Virus record (IMG/VR): IMGVR_UViG_3300020152_000051
Coordinates: 1-29,427 of that record
DNA: 29,427 bases
Reading direction: 5' to 3' (one strand)
Origin: a virus
Position numbers and translations under genes: made by a program. Position 1 is the stretch's first letter, and each line of letters opens with the position of its first letter. Positions 7,205 through 14,904 of the stretch are shown here, one piece after another. The notes below the pieces were generated by a model. It saw only the letters and a program-made list of their open reading frames with translations, searched no databases and was not told the DNA's origin.

Positions 7205-8449
7205 ATGCTGAGACTGAACCTTGGCGCGGGAGGTTCCCCGCTGGATGGATACGTCAACGTTGACCGGAACTACGAGGAGCGCAGTGGGTCCAACAGCGAT
7301 GGCGTGAACCGGAAGGGCGAAGCGTACCCGCTCGGATACCACGCCGATTGCGCTGACGAAGTCCGCGCCTCGCATGTGCTGGAACACTTCTCGCATCGGG
7401 ACACCGCGAAGGTGATCGCCGAGTGGGTCCGCGTCCTGAAGCCCGGCGGCATCCTCAAGCTCGCCGTGCCCGACCTGAACAAGGTGCTGGCGCTGGCGGC
7501 GCAGGAGCCCGGCAGGTACCCCATCGAGGGCTACATCATGGGCGGGCATGTGGACGAGAACGACCGCCACGGCGCGGTGTTCACCGAGGCGAAGCTGCGG
7601 AAGCTGATGGAGGAGGCGGGGCTGGTGGACATCGGGCCGTGGACCAGCGAGACCAACGACTGCGCCGCCCTGCCGATCAGCCTGAACCTGATGGGGCGCA
7701 AGCCGGACGCCAAGCCCGAGCCCAAGCTGATGCCGGAGGGAACGCCGCTGGATGCCACGAAGACCGTGGCGACAACGCAGAACCTCAAGGTCGCCGCCAT
7801 CCTGAGTCGCCCGCGCTTCGGCCTCAACGACTTCTGGGACTGCGCGACCACCGCCCTGCGGCCCTTCAACATCCCGCTGCGGTCGTTCCGCGGCGTATTC
7901 TGGGGCCAGTGCATGCAGCGCGCTTTCAACGAGTGCTGCGAACAAGGCATCGACTGGATTCTCACGCTTGACTACGACAGCCTCTTCACCGCCCAGCACA
8001 TCTCGACGCTCTTCGACTGGCTAGGCAAACGGCCCGACATCGACGCCCTCGCCGCCCTGCAATGCCGCCGGGGGCAGCCGCACCCGCTGATGACGCAGGG
8101 GGCGAACACGCGGGTGGAACTCGACGGACAGCCGATCCTCGCCACCACCGCCCACTTCGGCCTGACCGTGCTGCGGGTGGAGGCGCTGAAGAAGTGCAAG
8201 AAGCCCTGGTTCTTCGGCCAGCCCGACAAGGATGGCGAGTGGGGCGACGAACGCCTCGATGACGACATCTGGTTCTGGCACCAGTGGCGTCTGGCGGGCA
8301 ACACCATCTACGTCGCCCCGGACTGCTCGATTGGGCACATGGAGGAGATGGTCGCGGAGTTCGACCCGGTGACGATGGAGGCCCGGCACGTCTACGTCCG
8401 CGAGTGGCGGGAGCGGCACGGGATGGACGCGAAGAAGGGAGGCAAGTGA
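7205..8449 (+). CDS. SAM methyltransferase-glycosyltransferase fusion, copy 1
   Basis: A 414-aa two-domain enzyme. Residues 1 to about 165 are a class I methyltransferase of the Methyltransf_11/COG4627 type: SAM-binding LNLGAGG (4-10), VNVD with the ribose-type acid D20, ASHVLEHF (55-62) and EWVRVLKPGGILKLAVPD (73-90). After a charged linker, residues about 195-400 look like a GT-A glycosyltransferase: ILTLDYDS with D256-x-D258, a late DDDIWFW block at 352-358, and H378 in a GH motif as in metal-dependent family members. ATG 7205 is chosen for the AAGGAGACAGA site just upstream. The substrate is unknown. It lies among head-connector genes and has a paralogue at 9550, so virion protein or DNA decoration is plausible. 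Confidence 0.8.
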   Translation: MLRLNLGAGGSPLDGYVNVDRNYEERSGSNSDGVNRKGEAYPLGYHADCADEVRASHVLEHFSHRDTAKVIAEWVRVLKPGGILKLAVPDLNKVLALAAQEPGRYPIEGYIMGGHVDENDRHGAVFTEAKLRKLMEEAGLVDIGPWTSETNDCAALPISLNLMGRKPDAKPEPKLMPEGTPLDATKTVATTQNLKVAAILSRPRFGLNDFWDCATTALRPFNIPLRSFRGVFWGQCMQRAFNECCEQGIDWILTLDYDSLFTAQHISTLFDWLGKRPDIDALAALQCRRGQPHPLMTQGANTRVELDGQPILATTAHFGLTVLRVEALKKCKKPWFFGQPDKDGEWGDERLDDDIWFWHQWRLAGNTIYVAPDCSIGHMEEMVAEFDPVTMEARHVYVREWRERHGMDAKKGGK

Positions 8450-8754
8450 TGGGGAGCAAGCAACCATCCCCTCGGCCGCCGAGGATGCCGCAGTGGTCGT
8501 TCTCGTCCCCGCGACCACCGAAGCCCGGAGAGACAGCGGATGATTACTGCCGTGCGTGCGATTGCGTTCGCGTCGGCGATTCCGTTTATCCGCGCAGGTA
8601 TCTGGAGTCGGCGCGCAAACAGGCGGCCAAGCGGCAACCGCCACTGCCAACTCCGAACGAGATCATCAAGCGTGGCGGGGCGACATGGTATGAGTTTGCG
8701 ATGGCACTACTTGTCATCGCGCTGCTGTTCGCCGTCTACGCTGTTGCACAGTGA
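8449..8754 (+). CDS. Small protein with C-terminal membrane helix
   Basis: A 101-aa protein whose ATG overlaps the stop of the MT-GT gene, with GGGAGG upstream. The first 60 residues are Pro/Arg-rich and contain a CRACDCVR cluster. The last 20 residues (YEFAMALLVIALLFAVYAVA) form one clear transmembrane helix. Tight translational coupling suggests it works with the fusion enzyme or simply travels with it; the membrane anchor is unusual in a head-connector cassette. No family recognised. Confidence 0.6.
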   Translation: MGSKQPSPRPPRMPQWSFSSPRPPKPGETADDYCRACDCVRVGDSVYPRRYLESARKQAAKRQPPLPTPNEIIKRGGATWYEFAMALLVIALLFAVYAVAQ

Positions 8755-8765
8755 GGAGACAACCG

Positions 8766-8933
8766 ATGCGACTAGAACTACTCAAGCCCTACGGCATGAG
8801 CGCCAAGGGCGACGTGCTGCCGGACGTGCCCAAGAGCGTGGCCGATGAGCTGATCAAGCGCGGGATCGCCAAGGCGATGGACCCCGCACAGGTCAGCACC
8901 AAGCCGTTCGCGAAGCGCCTTCGCCGCAAGTAG
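8766..8933 (+). CDS. Small conserved-type phage protein (RLELLKPYG)
   Basis: A 55-aa protein. MRLELLKPYGMSAKGDVLPD followed by VPKSVADELIKRGIAK has the layout of small phage head-region proteins: a short beta segment with KPYG, a GD(V/I)L turn, then an Ala/Leu helix ending in KRGIAK. These are commonly found next to head-tail connector genes. ATG 8766 is favoured over an in-frame GTG at 8751 because GAGGAG lies 5-10 nt upstream of it. Exact function unknown. Confidence 0.65.
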   Translation: MRLELLKPYGMSAKGDVLPDVPKSVADELIKRGIAKAMDPAQVSTKPFAKRLRRK

Positions 8934-8946
8934 CAGGTGACACCCC

Positions 8947-9513
8947 ATGCCCATCACCGTCCTCACCCCTCCCGCCGCCGAACCCGTCGCGCTGGCCCTC
9001 GCGAAGCAGCATTTGCGGGTGGACCACGACGACGATGACGCCATGATCGCCGCCATCATCGCGGCGGCCCGAGCGTACTGCGAGCGGTTCTGCCGCCGCA
9101 CCTTCCCGACCGCCACGCTGCGGCTGACGCTGGACCGCTTCCCGGCGGGAGGCGGCGCGATCCGCCTGCCCTACCCGCCGCTGGTGAGCGTGTCGAGCCT
9201 CACCTACGTGGACGGCTCGGGGGTGACGCAGACCCTGGCCGCCTCCGCGTACAGCGTGGATGCCGCCAGCGCGCCGGGGCGGGTCGTGCCCGCCTACGGG
9301 ACCGTGTGGCCCGCCACGCGCGGGCACGTCAACGATGTCGCGGTCACCTACGTGGCCGGGTCGGCCGCCACGCCCCCGGCGGTGGTGCAGGCGATGCTGC
9401 TCTTGATCGGCCACTGGTACGAGCACCGCGAGGGGGTCGTGACCGGGACGATCAGCACAACGCTGGACCTGGCGGTGGACAGCCTGCTCTGGTCCGAGCG
9501 CAGCGAGGTGTAG
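8947..9513 (+). CDS. Head-tail connector, gp6-like/phiE125 gp8 family
   Basis: A 188-aa adaptor expected to bind the portal ring and extend the neck. Family signs: the helical opening LALAKQHLRVDHDDDDAMIAA, the AARAYCERFCRR segment, a middle beta domain (LPYPPLVSVSSLTYVDGSG) and the closing helix VVQAMLLLIGHWYEHREGV. Length is typical for the phiE125 gp8 branch. It lies between the two MT-GT fusion genes, so the second fusion gene separates it from the head-closure gene it would normally abut. Confidence 0.88.
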   Translation: MPITVLTPPAAEPVALALAKQHLRVDHDDDDAMIAAIIAAARAYCERFCRRTFPTATLRLTLDRFPAGGGAIRLPYPPLVSVSSLTYVDGSGVTQTLAASAYSVDAASAPGRVVPAYGTVWPATRGHVNDVAVTYVAGSAATPPAVVQAMLLLIGHWYEHREGVVTGTISTTLDLAVDSLLWSERSEV

Positions 9514-9549
9514 GGAGCACGCCGGAACAACGTGGAGCAACAGGAGCGC

Positions 9550-10710
9550 ATGGAGCAGATCAAGTTGAACCTCGGCGGCGGCGCAACGCCTCTGCCTGGA
9601 TACGTGAATGTGGACCGCCAGAGCGGCGGCGAGGCGTACCCGCTGGCCTACCCGGACAACCACGCCGACGAGCTCTACGCGAGCCACATCCTGGAGCACT
9701 TCGGCCACCGCGAAACGCTGGCGGTGCTCCAGGAGTGGGTGCGGGTGCTCAAGCCCGGCGGGGTGCTCAAGGTTGCGGTCCCCAACTTCGCGGCCATCGT
9801 GGACGGCTACCGCGCCGGGGCCGACCTCCCGGTGCAGCAGTACCTGATGGGCGGGCACGTTGGCGAAAACGACCGCCACGGCAGCGTGTTCGATGAGTCG
9901 TTGCTGCGGGCGTTGCTGACCCACGCGGGGCTGATCGAGGTCGAGCCGTGGGAGAGCGGCAACGGCGACTGCGCCGCCCTGCCGATCAGCCTGAACCTGC
10001 AAGGGCGCAAGCCGGTGGCGAGGAAGCTCCGCGTGGCCTGCGCCATGAGCGTGCCGCGGCTGGGGTTTCAGGACAACTTCTTCACCTGGGCCGAAGCCCT
10101 GACGCCGCTGGGGATCGTTCCCACCGCCTACGCCGGGGCGTTCTGGGGCCAGTGCCTGGAACGGGTACTCGCCGAGCAGGTTGCCAGCGGCCAATACGAC
10201 TACATCCTGACGGTGGACTACGACACCTTTTTTACGCGGCAGACCGTCGCGCAGCTGCTGGCGAGCGTGGCGACCCACCCGGAGATTGACGCGCTGGCCC
10301 CCATCCAACTCAAGCGAGGCGATCACGTGCCGATGCTCAGCCTGCATGATGCGCAGGGCCGCCCGCAGACGGAGGTGGACCGCTCGGCGATGGCCAGGGC
10401 GCTGCTGAAGGTGGACAGCGCCCACTTCGGCTGCACGCTGCTGAAGGTGGACGCCCTGCGGGATCTGCCGCACCCCTGGTTCAAGGGCGTTCCTGCCGAC
10501 GATGGCACCTGGGGCCAAGGACACATTGACGACGACATCTGGTTCTGGCGGCAGTGGGCCAAGGCGGGCAACACGCTCTACAGCGCCAACCGCGTCGTGG
10601 TCGGCCACGGCGAGTACGTGGTGACCTGGCCGGACCGCCAGTGCGGCACCCTCTACCAGGGCACCAGCGAGTTCCGCCGGCGCGGCCTGCCCGCCGGAGT
10701 CTGGGAGTAG
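9550..10710 (+). CDS. SAM methyltransferase-glycosyltransferase fusion, copy 2
   Basis: A 386-aa paralogue of the gene at 7205 with the same domain order. The methyltransferase part has KLNLGGGATPLPGYVNVD (5-22), ASHILEHF (44-51) and EWVRVLKPGGVLKVAVPN (62-79). The glycosyltransferase part has ILTVDYDT (D223-x-D225), a late DDDIWFW block and a GHGEY motif. The inter-domain linker is about 25 residues shorter than in copy 1. Both copies share the blocks YLMGGHV-ENDRHG and DCAALPISLNL, so they arose by duplication, but they are well diverged. ATG 9550 matches the N-terminus of copy 1 (AGGAG 9542-9546, short spacing); GTG 9532 is an alternative. Confidence 0.8.
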   Translation: MEQIKLNLGGGATPLPGYVNVDRQSGGEAYPLAYPDNHADELYASHILEHFGHRETLAVLQEWVRVLKPGGVLKVAVPNFAAIVDGYRAGADLPVQQYLMGGHVGENDRHGSVFDESLLRALLTHAGLIEVEPWESGNGDCAALPISLNLQGRKPVARKLRVACAMSVPRLGFQDNFFTWAEALTPLGIVPTAYAGAFWGQCLERVLAEQVASGQYDYILTVDYDTFFTRQTVAQLLASVATHPEIDALAPIQLKRGDHVPMLSLHDAQGRPQTEVDRSAMARALLKVDSAHFGCTLLKVDALRDLPHPWFKGVPADDGTWGQGHIDDDIWFWRQWAKAGNTLYSANRVVVGHGEYVVTWPDRQCGTLYQGTSEFRRRGLPAGVWE

Positions 10711-10716
10711 CACCCC

Positions 10717-11034
10717 ATGCAGATCGGAAAACTGCGGCACCGCATCGAGATCGAGCGCTGTACCGAAACGCCGGACGCCACCGGGCACCCGGTGAAGGCG
10801 TGGGCGAACTTCGCCAGCGTCTGGGCCGAGGTGCTGCCGCTGGCCGGGCGGGAACTGACCAGCGCCAAGCAGATCGACGCACAGGCGACCCATCAGGTGA
10901 ACATCCGCCACTGCGCCGGGGTCACGCAGGCCATGCGGGTCAAGCACGGCACGCGGTACTTCTCCATCAACCATGTCTCCGACGTGGAGGGGCGCGGCCG
11001 CGAGATGCAACTGCTCTGCACGGAGGCGCTGTAA
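10717..11034 (+). CDS. Head closure / head-tail adaptor protein (PF05521-like)
   Basis: A 105-aa protein. It opens with MQIGKLRHRIEIER and continues with WAEVLPLAGRELTSAKQ and VKHGTRYFSINHVSD, matching the compact beta-barrel head-tail adaptors related to SPP1 gp16, which plug the connector after packaging. It starts 6 nt after the second fusion gene and is followed 3 nt later by the gp10-like gene. Confidence 0.88.
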   Translation: MQIGKLRHRIEIERCTETPDATGHPVKAWANFASVWAEVLPLAGRELTSAKQIDAQATHQVNIRHCAGVTQAMRVKHGTRYFSINHVSDVEGRGREMQLLCTEAL

Positions 11035-11037
11035 GCC

Positions 11038-11661
11038 GTGGCCGACGTGACCGTCAGCGTGGCCCTGGAAGGTGCCGCCGCCCTGCGGGAGATGCTGGGG
11101 CGGCTGGACGCCAAGGTCGCCAAGCAGATCCTCCGCACCGCCCAGCGCGAGGCGGCAGCACTGGTCCGCGATCAGGCGCAGAAGAACTCTCCGGTTCGCA
11201 CCGGCAAGCTGCGCCGCGAGATCAAGGTCCGCGTGGCCAGCCGCATGCGCAAGGGCGAGGTGGGCTTTGTGGTCACCAGCGGCTCCGGCAAGACCGACTT
11301 CAGCGGCGAGGCGTACTACGGGGCGTTTCAGGAATGGGGCTGGAGGACTGGCGCGCGGAAGAAGACATCGAAAGCCGTGCAGAACCGCATCTTCCGCCAG
11401 TTGATGCGCGAGGCCAGGGCGGCCCGCGCGCAAGGGGAGGGGCGCGGATTGGCCAAGCGCGGCACCGAGTTCCGCCAGCGCCAGGAGCAGTTTTTCCGCC
11501 AGGAAGCGGTGCGGCGCGCCTCGAACCTGCCGCAGCAGAAACGCCGCCAGGTTCCCGCCCGCCCCTTCATGCGCCCGGCCTTCGACGCCAAGGTCGGCGA
11601 GGCGGTGGACCTGATCGCCCGGCGCATCCGCGAAGGCGTGGACGCAGTCACCCTACGGTAA
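11038..11661 (+). CDS. HK97 gp10-like tail completion protein with internal insertion
   Basis: A 207-aa protein starting at GTG 11038. The N-terminal helix (AAALREMLGRLDAKVAKQIL), SPVRTGKLRREI and YYGAFQEWG, together with the C-terminal ARPFMRPAFDAKVGEAVDLI, are the classic gp10 family blocks. Between about residues 107 and 170 there is an extra basic, Arg/Gln-rich segment (RQRQEQFFRQEAVRRAS), making it longer than usual members. The family acts at the head-tail joining stage. Confidence 0.85.
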   Translation: MADVTVSVALEGAAALREMLGRLDAKVAKQILRTAQREAAALVRDQAQKNSPVRTGKLRREIKVRVASRMRKGEVGFVVTSGSGKTDFSGEAYYGAFQEWGWRTGARKKTSKAVQNRIFRQLMREARAARAQGEGRGLAKRGTEFRQRQEQFFRQEAVRRASNLPQQKRRQVPARPFMRPAFDAKVGEAVDLIARRIREGVDAVTLR

Positions 11662-11667
11662 AAACCC

Positions 11668-12105
11668 ATGGCCCAGATCCGCGATTGCCTGCGGCAGCAC
11701 CTCTTGAGCAGTCCCACCATCGCCGGGCTGGTCGGCCAGCGCGCCTACCCCGACGTGGCGGTCGGGGACGCCCTGCCGCTGCTGGTGCTGACCCTGATCA
11801 GCGACACCAGCACCGACAGCGCAGATGGGGCCACCGGGTTGCAGACCGCCCGCGTCGAGGTGCTGGCCAAGGCGAGCAGCCCGGCGGGCCGCGATGCGCT
11901 GGCCGAGGCGATCCGCAACCGCGCCTCGGGCTACCGCGGGAACATGGGAAGCGCGTCCACCGGAACCCTGTTCGTGCAGAACTGCGAATGGGACAACCGC
12001 GCCGACGACGTGGAAGAGTCACCAGAGCTGGAGCCGCGGCAGCGCTACCTCGCGGCGATTGACCTGATCCTCAGCTATGAGGCCGGTGCCCCCACCGGGA
12101 ACTAG
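11668..12105 (+). CDS. Tail completion/terminator protein, DUF3168-like
   Basis: A 145-aa protein with the DUF3168 layout: an N-terminal helix IRDCLRQHLLSSPTIAGLVG, RAYPDVAVGDALPLLVLTLI, a middle strand ARVEVLAKASSPAGRDALAE (a helix follows) and a late strand YLAAIDLILSYE. Members cap the tail tube and allow it to join the head. Its position between gp10 and the tail tube gene supports the call. Confidence 0.82.
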   Translation: MAQIRDCLRQHLLSSPTIAGLVGQRAYPDVAVGDALPLLVLTLISDTSTDSADGATGLQTARVEVLAKASSPAGRDALAEAIRNRASGYRGNMGSASTGTLFVQNCEWDNRADDVEESPELEPRQRYLAAIDLILSYEAGAPTGN

Positions 12106-12123
12106 TTTGCAAGGAGAACTGCT

Positions 12124-12558
12124 ATGGCCGAGACCACTGGCTACAAGGGCAAGGGCGTGACGCTGGGCTACGCGGTCGGCACCGCCACCTCGTACACCAC
12201 CATCGCGCAGATCCGCGACGTGCGCGGCCCGAACATCGACGTGACCGACATCAACATCAGCAACGCCGACAGCCCCGGCGACTGGATGGAGTACCTGCCG
12301 GGCATGAAGGACGGCGGCGAGATCACCTTCGACGTGGTCTACAAGCCCGCCACCGGCACGACCATCCACGGCCTGGTGGCGCAGACCGGCAACACCTGGC
12401 AGGTCACCCTGCCCGACAACGGCACGGCCACCGGCAGCACGATCCGCTGCGGCGGCTACCTCAAGAGCCTGGGCAATGACGTGCCCTACAACGACGCGAT
12501 CACAAACAGCGCCACGATCAAGGTCAGCGGCGGGGTGACGTTCACCGCGCACGCCTGA
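12124..12558 (+). CDS. Major tail tube protein
   Basis: A 144-aa protein expected to form the stacked hexameric rings of the tail tube. It shows GKGVTLGYAVGTATSYTTIA, the IRDVRGPNIDVTDINISNAD block, MKDGGEITFDVVYKP and a C-terminal strand pair, the pattern of lambda V/TTP-like tube proteins. AAGGAGAACTGCT gives a strong ribosome site. Its single-domain length indicates no Ig-like C-terminal extension. Confidence 0.88.
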   Translation: MAETTGYKGKGVTLGYAVGTATSYTTIAQIRDVRGPNIDVTDINISNADSPGDWMEYLPGMKDGGEITFDVVYKPATGTTIHGLVAQTGNTWQVTLPDNGTATGSTIRCGGYLKSLGNDVPYNDAITNSATIKVSGGVTFTAHA

Positions 12559-12586
12559 TCGGAGCGATGAAAGGAGCGGATGCATC

Positions 12587-12934
12587 ATGGCCGAGTTGAC
12601 CCGTGAACAGTTCCTGGCCGCCGCCGGCTGCCCCAAGGTCCACCCCGTCACCGTGCCCGGCATGGGCGAAGTGTTCCTTCGCGCCATGTCGGGCACGGAG
12701 CGGGATGCCTACGAGCAGAGCATGTTCGGCGAGGACAAGCCCAACCTGATCGGGGCCCGCGCCCGTCTGCTGGTCCGCTGCCTCTGCGACAAGCAGGGCA
12801 AGCGCTGGTTCGGCGACGAGCAGGAGCACGAGGTGGGGAACCTCGACTCGACGGCGCTGGAGCCGCTGTTTGTCGAGGCGCAGCGGCTGAACAAGCTGAC
12901 CGCCAAGGACTTGCAGGAGCTGCTGGGAAACTGA
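12587..12934 (+). CDS. Tail assembly chaperone, short (gpG-like) form
   Basis: A 115-aa protein read in the 0 frame to TGA 12932-12934. It would coat the tape measure during tail assembly. Sequence is acidic-helical, beginning AELTREQFLAAAGC and ending LTAKDLQELLGN. The last codons form a slippery heptamer, GGGAAAC, so a fraction of ribosomes shift to make the longer protein. Location between tube and tape measure is diagnostic. Confidence 0.88.
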   Translation: MAELTREQFLAAAGCPKVHPVTVPGMGEVFLRAMSGTERDAYEQSMFGEDKPNLIGARARLLVRCLCDKQGKRWFGDEQEHEVGNLDSTALEPLFVEAQRLNKLTAKDLQELLGN

Positions 12935-12956
12935 GGAACCGGCCCCAGCGCCGGTT
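12925..12956 (+). promoter_or_regulatory. -1 programmed ribosomal frameshift signal
   Basis: The heptamer G-GGA-AAC (12925-12931) is in the X-XXY-YYZ register relative to the 0-frame codons CTG GGA AAC, directly before TGA 12932. Five nucleotides downstream a stem pairs AACCGGC (12937-12943) with GCCGGTT (12950-12956) around a 6-nt loop. The -1 frame is open from here into the downstream ORF. This is the standard architecture of tail chaperone frameshifting. Confidence 0.9.
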
Positions 12957-13215
12957 TTACTTCCGCCTCGCCCTGTCGCTGGGGATGACGGTCCGGCAAC
13001 TGCTGGCCGCATCCGACTCGGACGAGCTTTCCGAGTGGTACGCCTACCACCTGCTGGAGCCGTTCGGCCCCCTGGTGGAGGACATGCGCCACGCCGTCCG
13101 CTGCGGCATCGCCGCCAAGGCGGACCCCGCCGAGTTCGCCTACCGTCCGCCCGCCCCCGAGCCCGGCCCGGAGGAACTGGCGGCGAAGATCAAGCGCGCT
13201 TTCGGGATCACCTAA
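12931..13215 (+). CDS. Frameshifted C-terminal (gpT-like) part of the tail chaperone
   Basis: Expressed as part of a 209-aa fusion, join(12587..12931, 12931..13215). The extension has RRFYFRLALSLGMTVRQLL followed by SEWYAYHLLEPFGPL, the characteristic gpT/DUF4035-like block found in GT chaperones. The codon after the slip is CTG at 12931. An internal ATG at 12985 could in principle start a separate 76-aa protein, but the uninterrupted -1 frame back to the slippery site makes the fusion far more likely. The tape measure starts one base after its stop. Confidence 0.87.
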   Translation: MRNRPQRRFYFRLALSLGMTVRQLLAASDSDELSEWYAYHLLEPFGPLVEDMRHAVRCGIAAKADPAEFAYRPPAPEPGPEELAAKIKRAFGIT

Positions 13216-14892
13216 ATGGCCACCGTCGCCCAACTCCGCATCCTGCTGGTCACCAACACCCAGCCGTTCACCGCCGGTCTGAAGAAGGCGGCGAACGACG
13301 TGACCACGTTCAACCAGCAGATCGCCAACAAGCAGCGCTCCTTCCGCGCCTACTACCAGACGCAGGCCCGCCTGGCCAACCGCTCCTTCGAGGAGCAGGC
13401 CACCCGCGACCAGATGGCGGCGAAGATCAAGGAGATGCGGCGGGCTACCATGCAGCAGAAGGTGGACGCCGAGGTGCAGCGTCGGCTCTTCGGCGACTCC
13501 CCCGCCGGCGTGGCGGCCGTGGTGGCCGCGGGCCAGAAGCTCGGCGAGGCCGGCGGCAAGGCCCAGGCCAAGGGCTGGTACGCGGCGTTCCTCGATGACA
13601 CCAAGTCGCGGCTGGGCAAACGCTCGGCGTTTGGCGAGACGATGGACCTGCTCAAGGGCGGCGGTGTGATCGCCGGCTTCACCATCGCCGCCAACGAAGT
13701 CCGCAAGATGACCGACGCCATGGTCGAGCTGTCCAACGGCACCAAGACCTGGCGCGATGTGGTGCTGTCGGTTCCGATCATCGGGCAGGGCTGGGCAATC
13801 GGGCAGAACCTCCGCGAGATGGTCACCCACGAGGAGCGGATGACCAGCGAGCTGCTGGCCTCGGCCGATGCCGCCCGGCAGTTCGCCGACGCCATCGGCG
13901 ATGCCTACCGCACCGTGCGGGAGCTGCGCGCCGACACCCTGCAACTCAACCGCGAGGCCCTGGTGGCGGGCATGCAGGGGCTGGTGCCGGACGCGGCCAT
14001 CGAGCGCCTGCGCACCGAGCAGCAGCGCAGGGGCGAGCTGGAGTCGCTGCGGGAGTGGTACAAGACCCGCCGCGCGGCGGTGCAGGCGAACACGCAAGCC
14101 CCCATCGACCGCTACACGCGGAACATGCGCCGCTTTGCCTCCTCGATGGGCGGTGGACTCGGTCTGCTCGGGGGGATGTTGGATGTGGGCGGCAAGATCG
14201 CCGGCGCTCCGCGTTCGCGCGGTCTCTCGGACCGGATGGTGGAGCAGGAGCGGCAGAACGTCTCCACGCTGATGCAGATGGGAAGCAACTTGCTGGTCTT
14301 CCGGCAGCGGCAGTACGACGCGCTGCGGCGACTGGACGAGGAGTACGCAAACAAGGTCTCCGCGGTGAACCGCCAAGCCAACGCCAAGCTCGGCAACAGC
14401 GCGGTGATGCAGGGCGTCGAGCAGTTCAAGGAGATTGGCCGCGGCTTCGCGCTGCTGTGGGGGAACTTCTCCGAGGCGTGGGACCAGCGCAAGCAGGGGT
14501 TCGCCGACGTGGCCGAGTACATCGAGGGGATGCGGCGCGACATCTACGCGATGGTCGACCCGTTTGCGGAGGTCGCCAGGACGATGCGGGCGATGGGCGC
14601 GGATTCGGGGCAGATCGCCGAGGCCCGCAAGCTCTTCGACATCCAGCAGAAACTGCGGCAGCCGCTCGGTGCTGGGGTCGCCGAGGATCTGCGCTGGATG
14701 GACCGCATGGGCGACCCGGTGCGGGCGATGGAGAGCCGCAGCGGCCAGGCGGTCGGGCGGCACGCCGGCAACGACAAGCTCGCCGCCGACTCCCTCAAGC
14801 TCCAGAAGAAGAGCGTGGACATCGAGCAGAAGCAGCTCGACACGCTCAAGCAGTACCTGCCCCGCGAACTCCAGGCCTACGCGATCAACTAG
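13216..14892 (+). CDS. Tape measure protein
   Basis: A 558-aa, strongly helical protein following the frameshifted chaperones, the canonical tape measure position. It contains long charged coiled-coil-like stretches (NQQIANKQRSFRAYYQTQAR, EQQRRGELESLREWYKTRR, VDIEQKQLDTLKQYL) and two Gly-rich hydrophobic segments (GGGVIAGFTIAA near 150 and GGGLGLLGGMLDVGGKIAG near 310) that could insert into membrane. At about 0.15 nm per residue the tail would be roughly 85 nm, rather short. No peptidase or lysozyme motif is visible. Confidence 0.82.
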   Translation: MATVAQLRILLVTNTQPFTAGLKKAANDVTTFNQQIANKQRSFRAYYQTQARLANRSFEEQATRDQMAAKIKEMRRATMQQKVDAEVQRRLFGDSPAGVAAVVAAGQKLGEAGGKAQAKGWYAAFLDDTKSRLGKRSAFGETMDLLKGGGVIAGFTIAANEVRKMTDAMVELSNGTKTWRDVVLSVPIIGQGWAIGQNLREMVTHEERMTSELLASADAARQFADAIGDAYRTVRELRADTLQLNREALVAGMQGLVPDAAIERLRTEQQRRGELESLREWYKTRRAAVQANTQAPIDRYTRNMRRFASSMGGGLGLLGGMLDVGGKIAGAPRSRGLSDRMVEQERQNVSTLMQMGSNLLVFRQRQYDALRRLDEEYANKVSAVNRQANAKLGNSAVMQGVEQFKEIGRGFALLWGNFSEAWDQRKQGFADVAEYIEGMRRDIYAMVDPFAEVARTMRAMGADSGQIAEARKLFDIQQKLRQPLGAGVAEDLRWMDRMGDPVRAMESRSGQAVGRHAGNDKLAADSLKLQKKSVDIEQKQLDTLKQYLPRELQAYAIN

Positions 14893-14904
14893 GGATTCCC
14901 ACAC

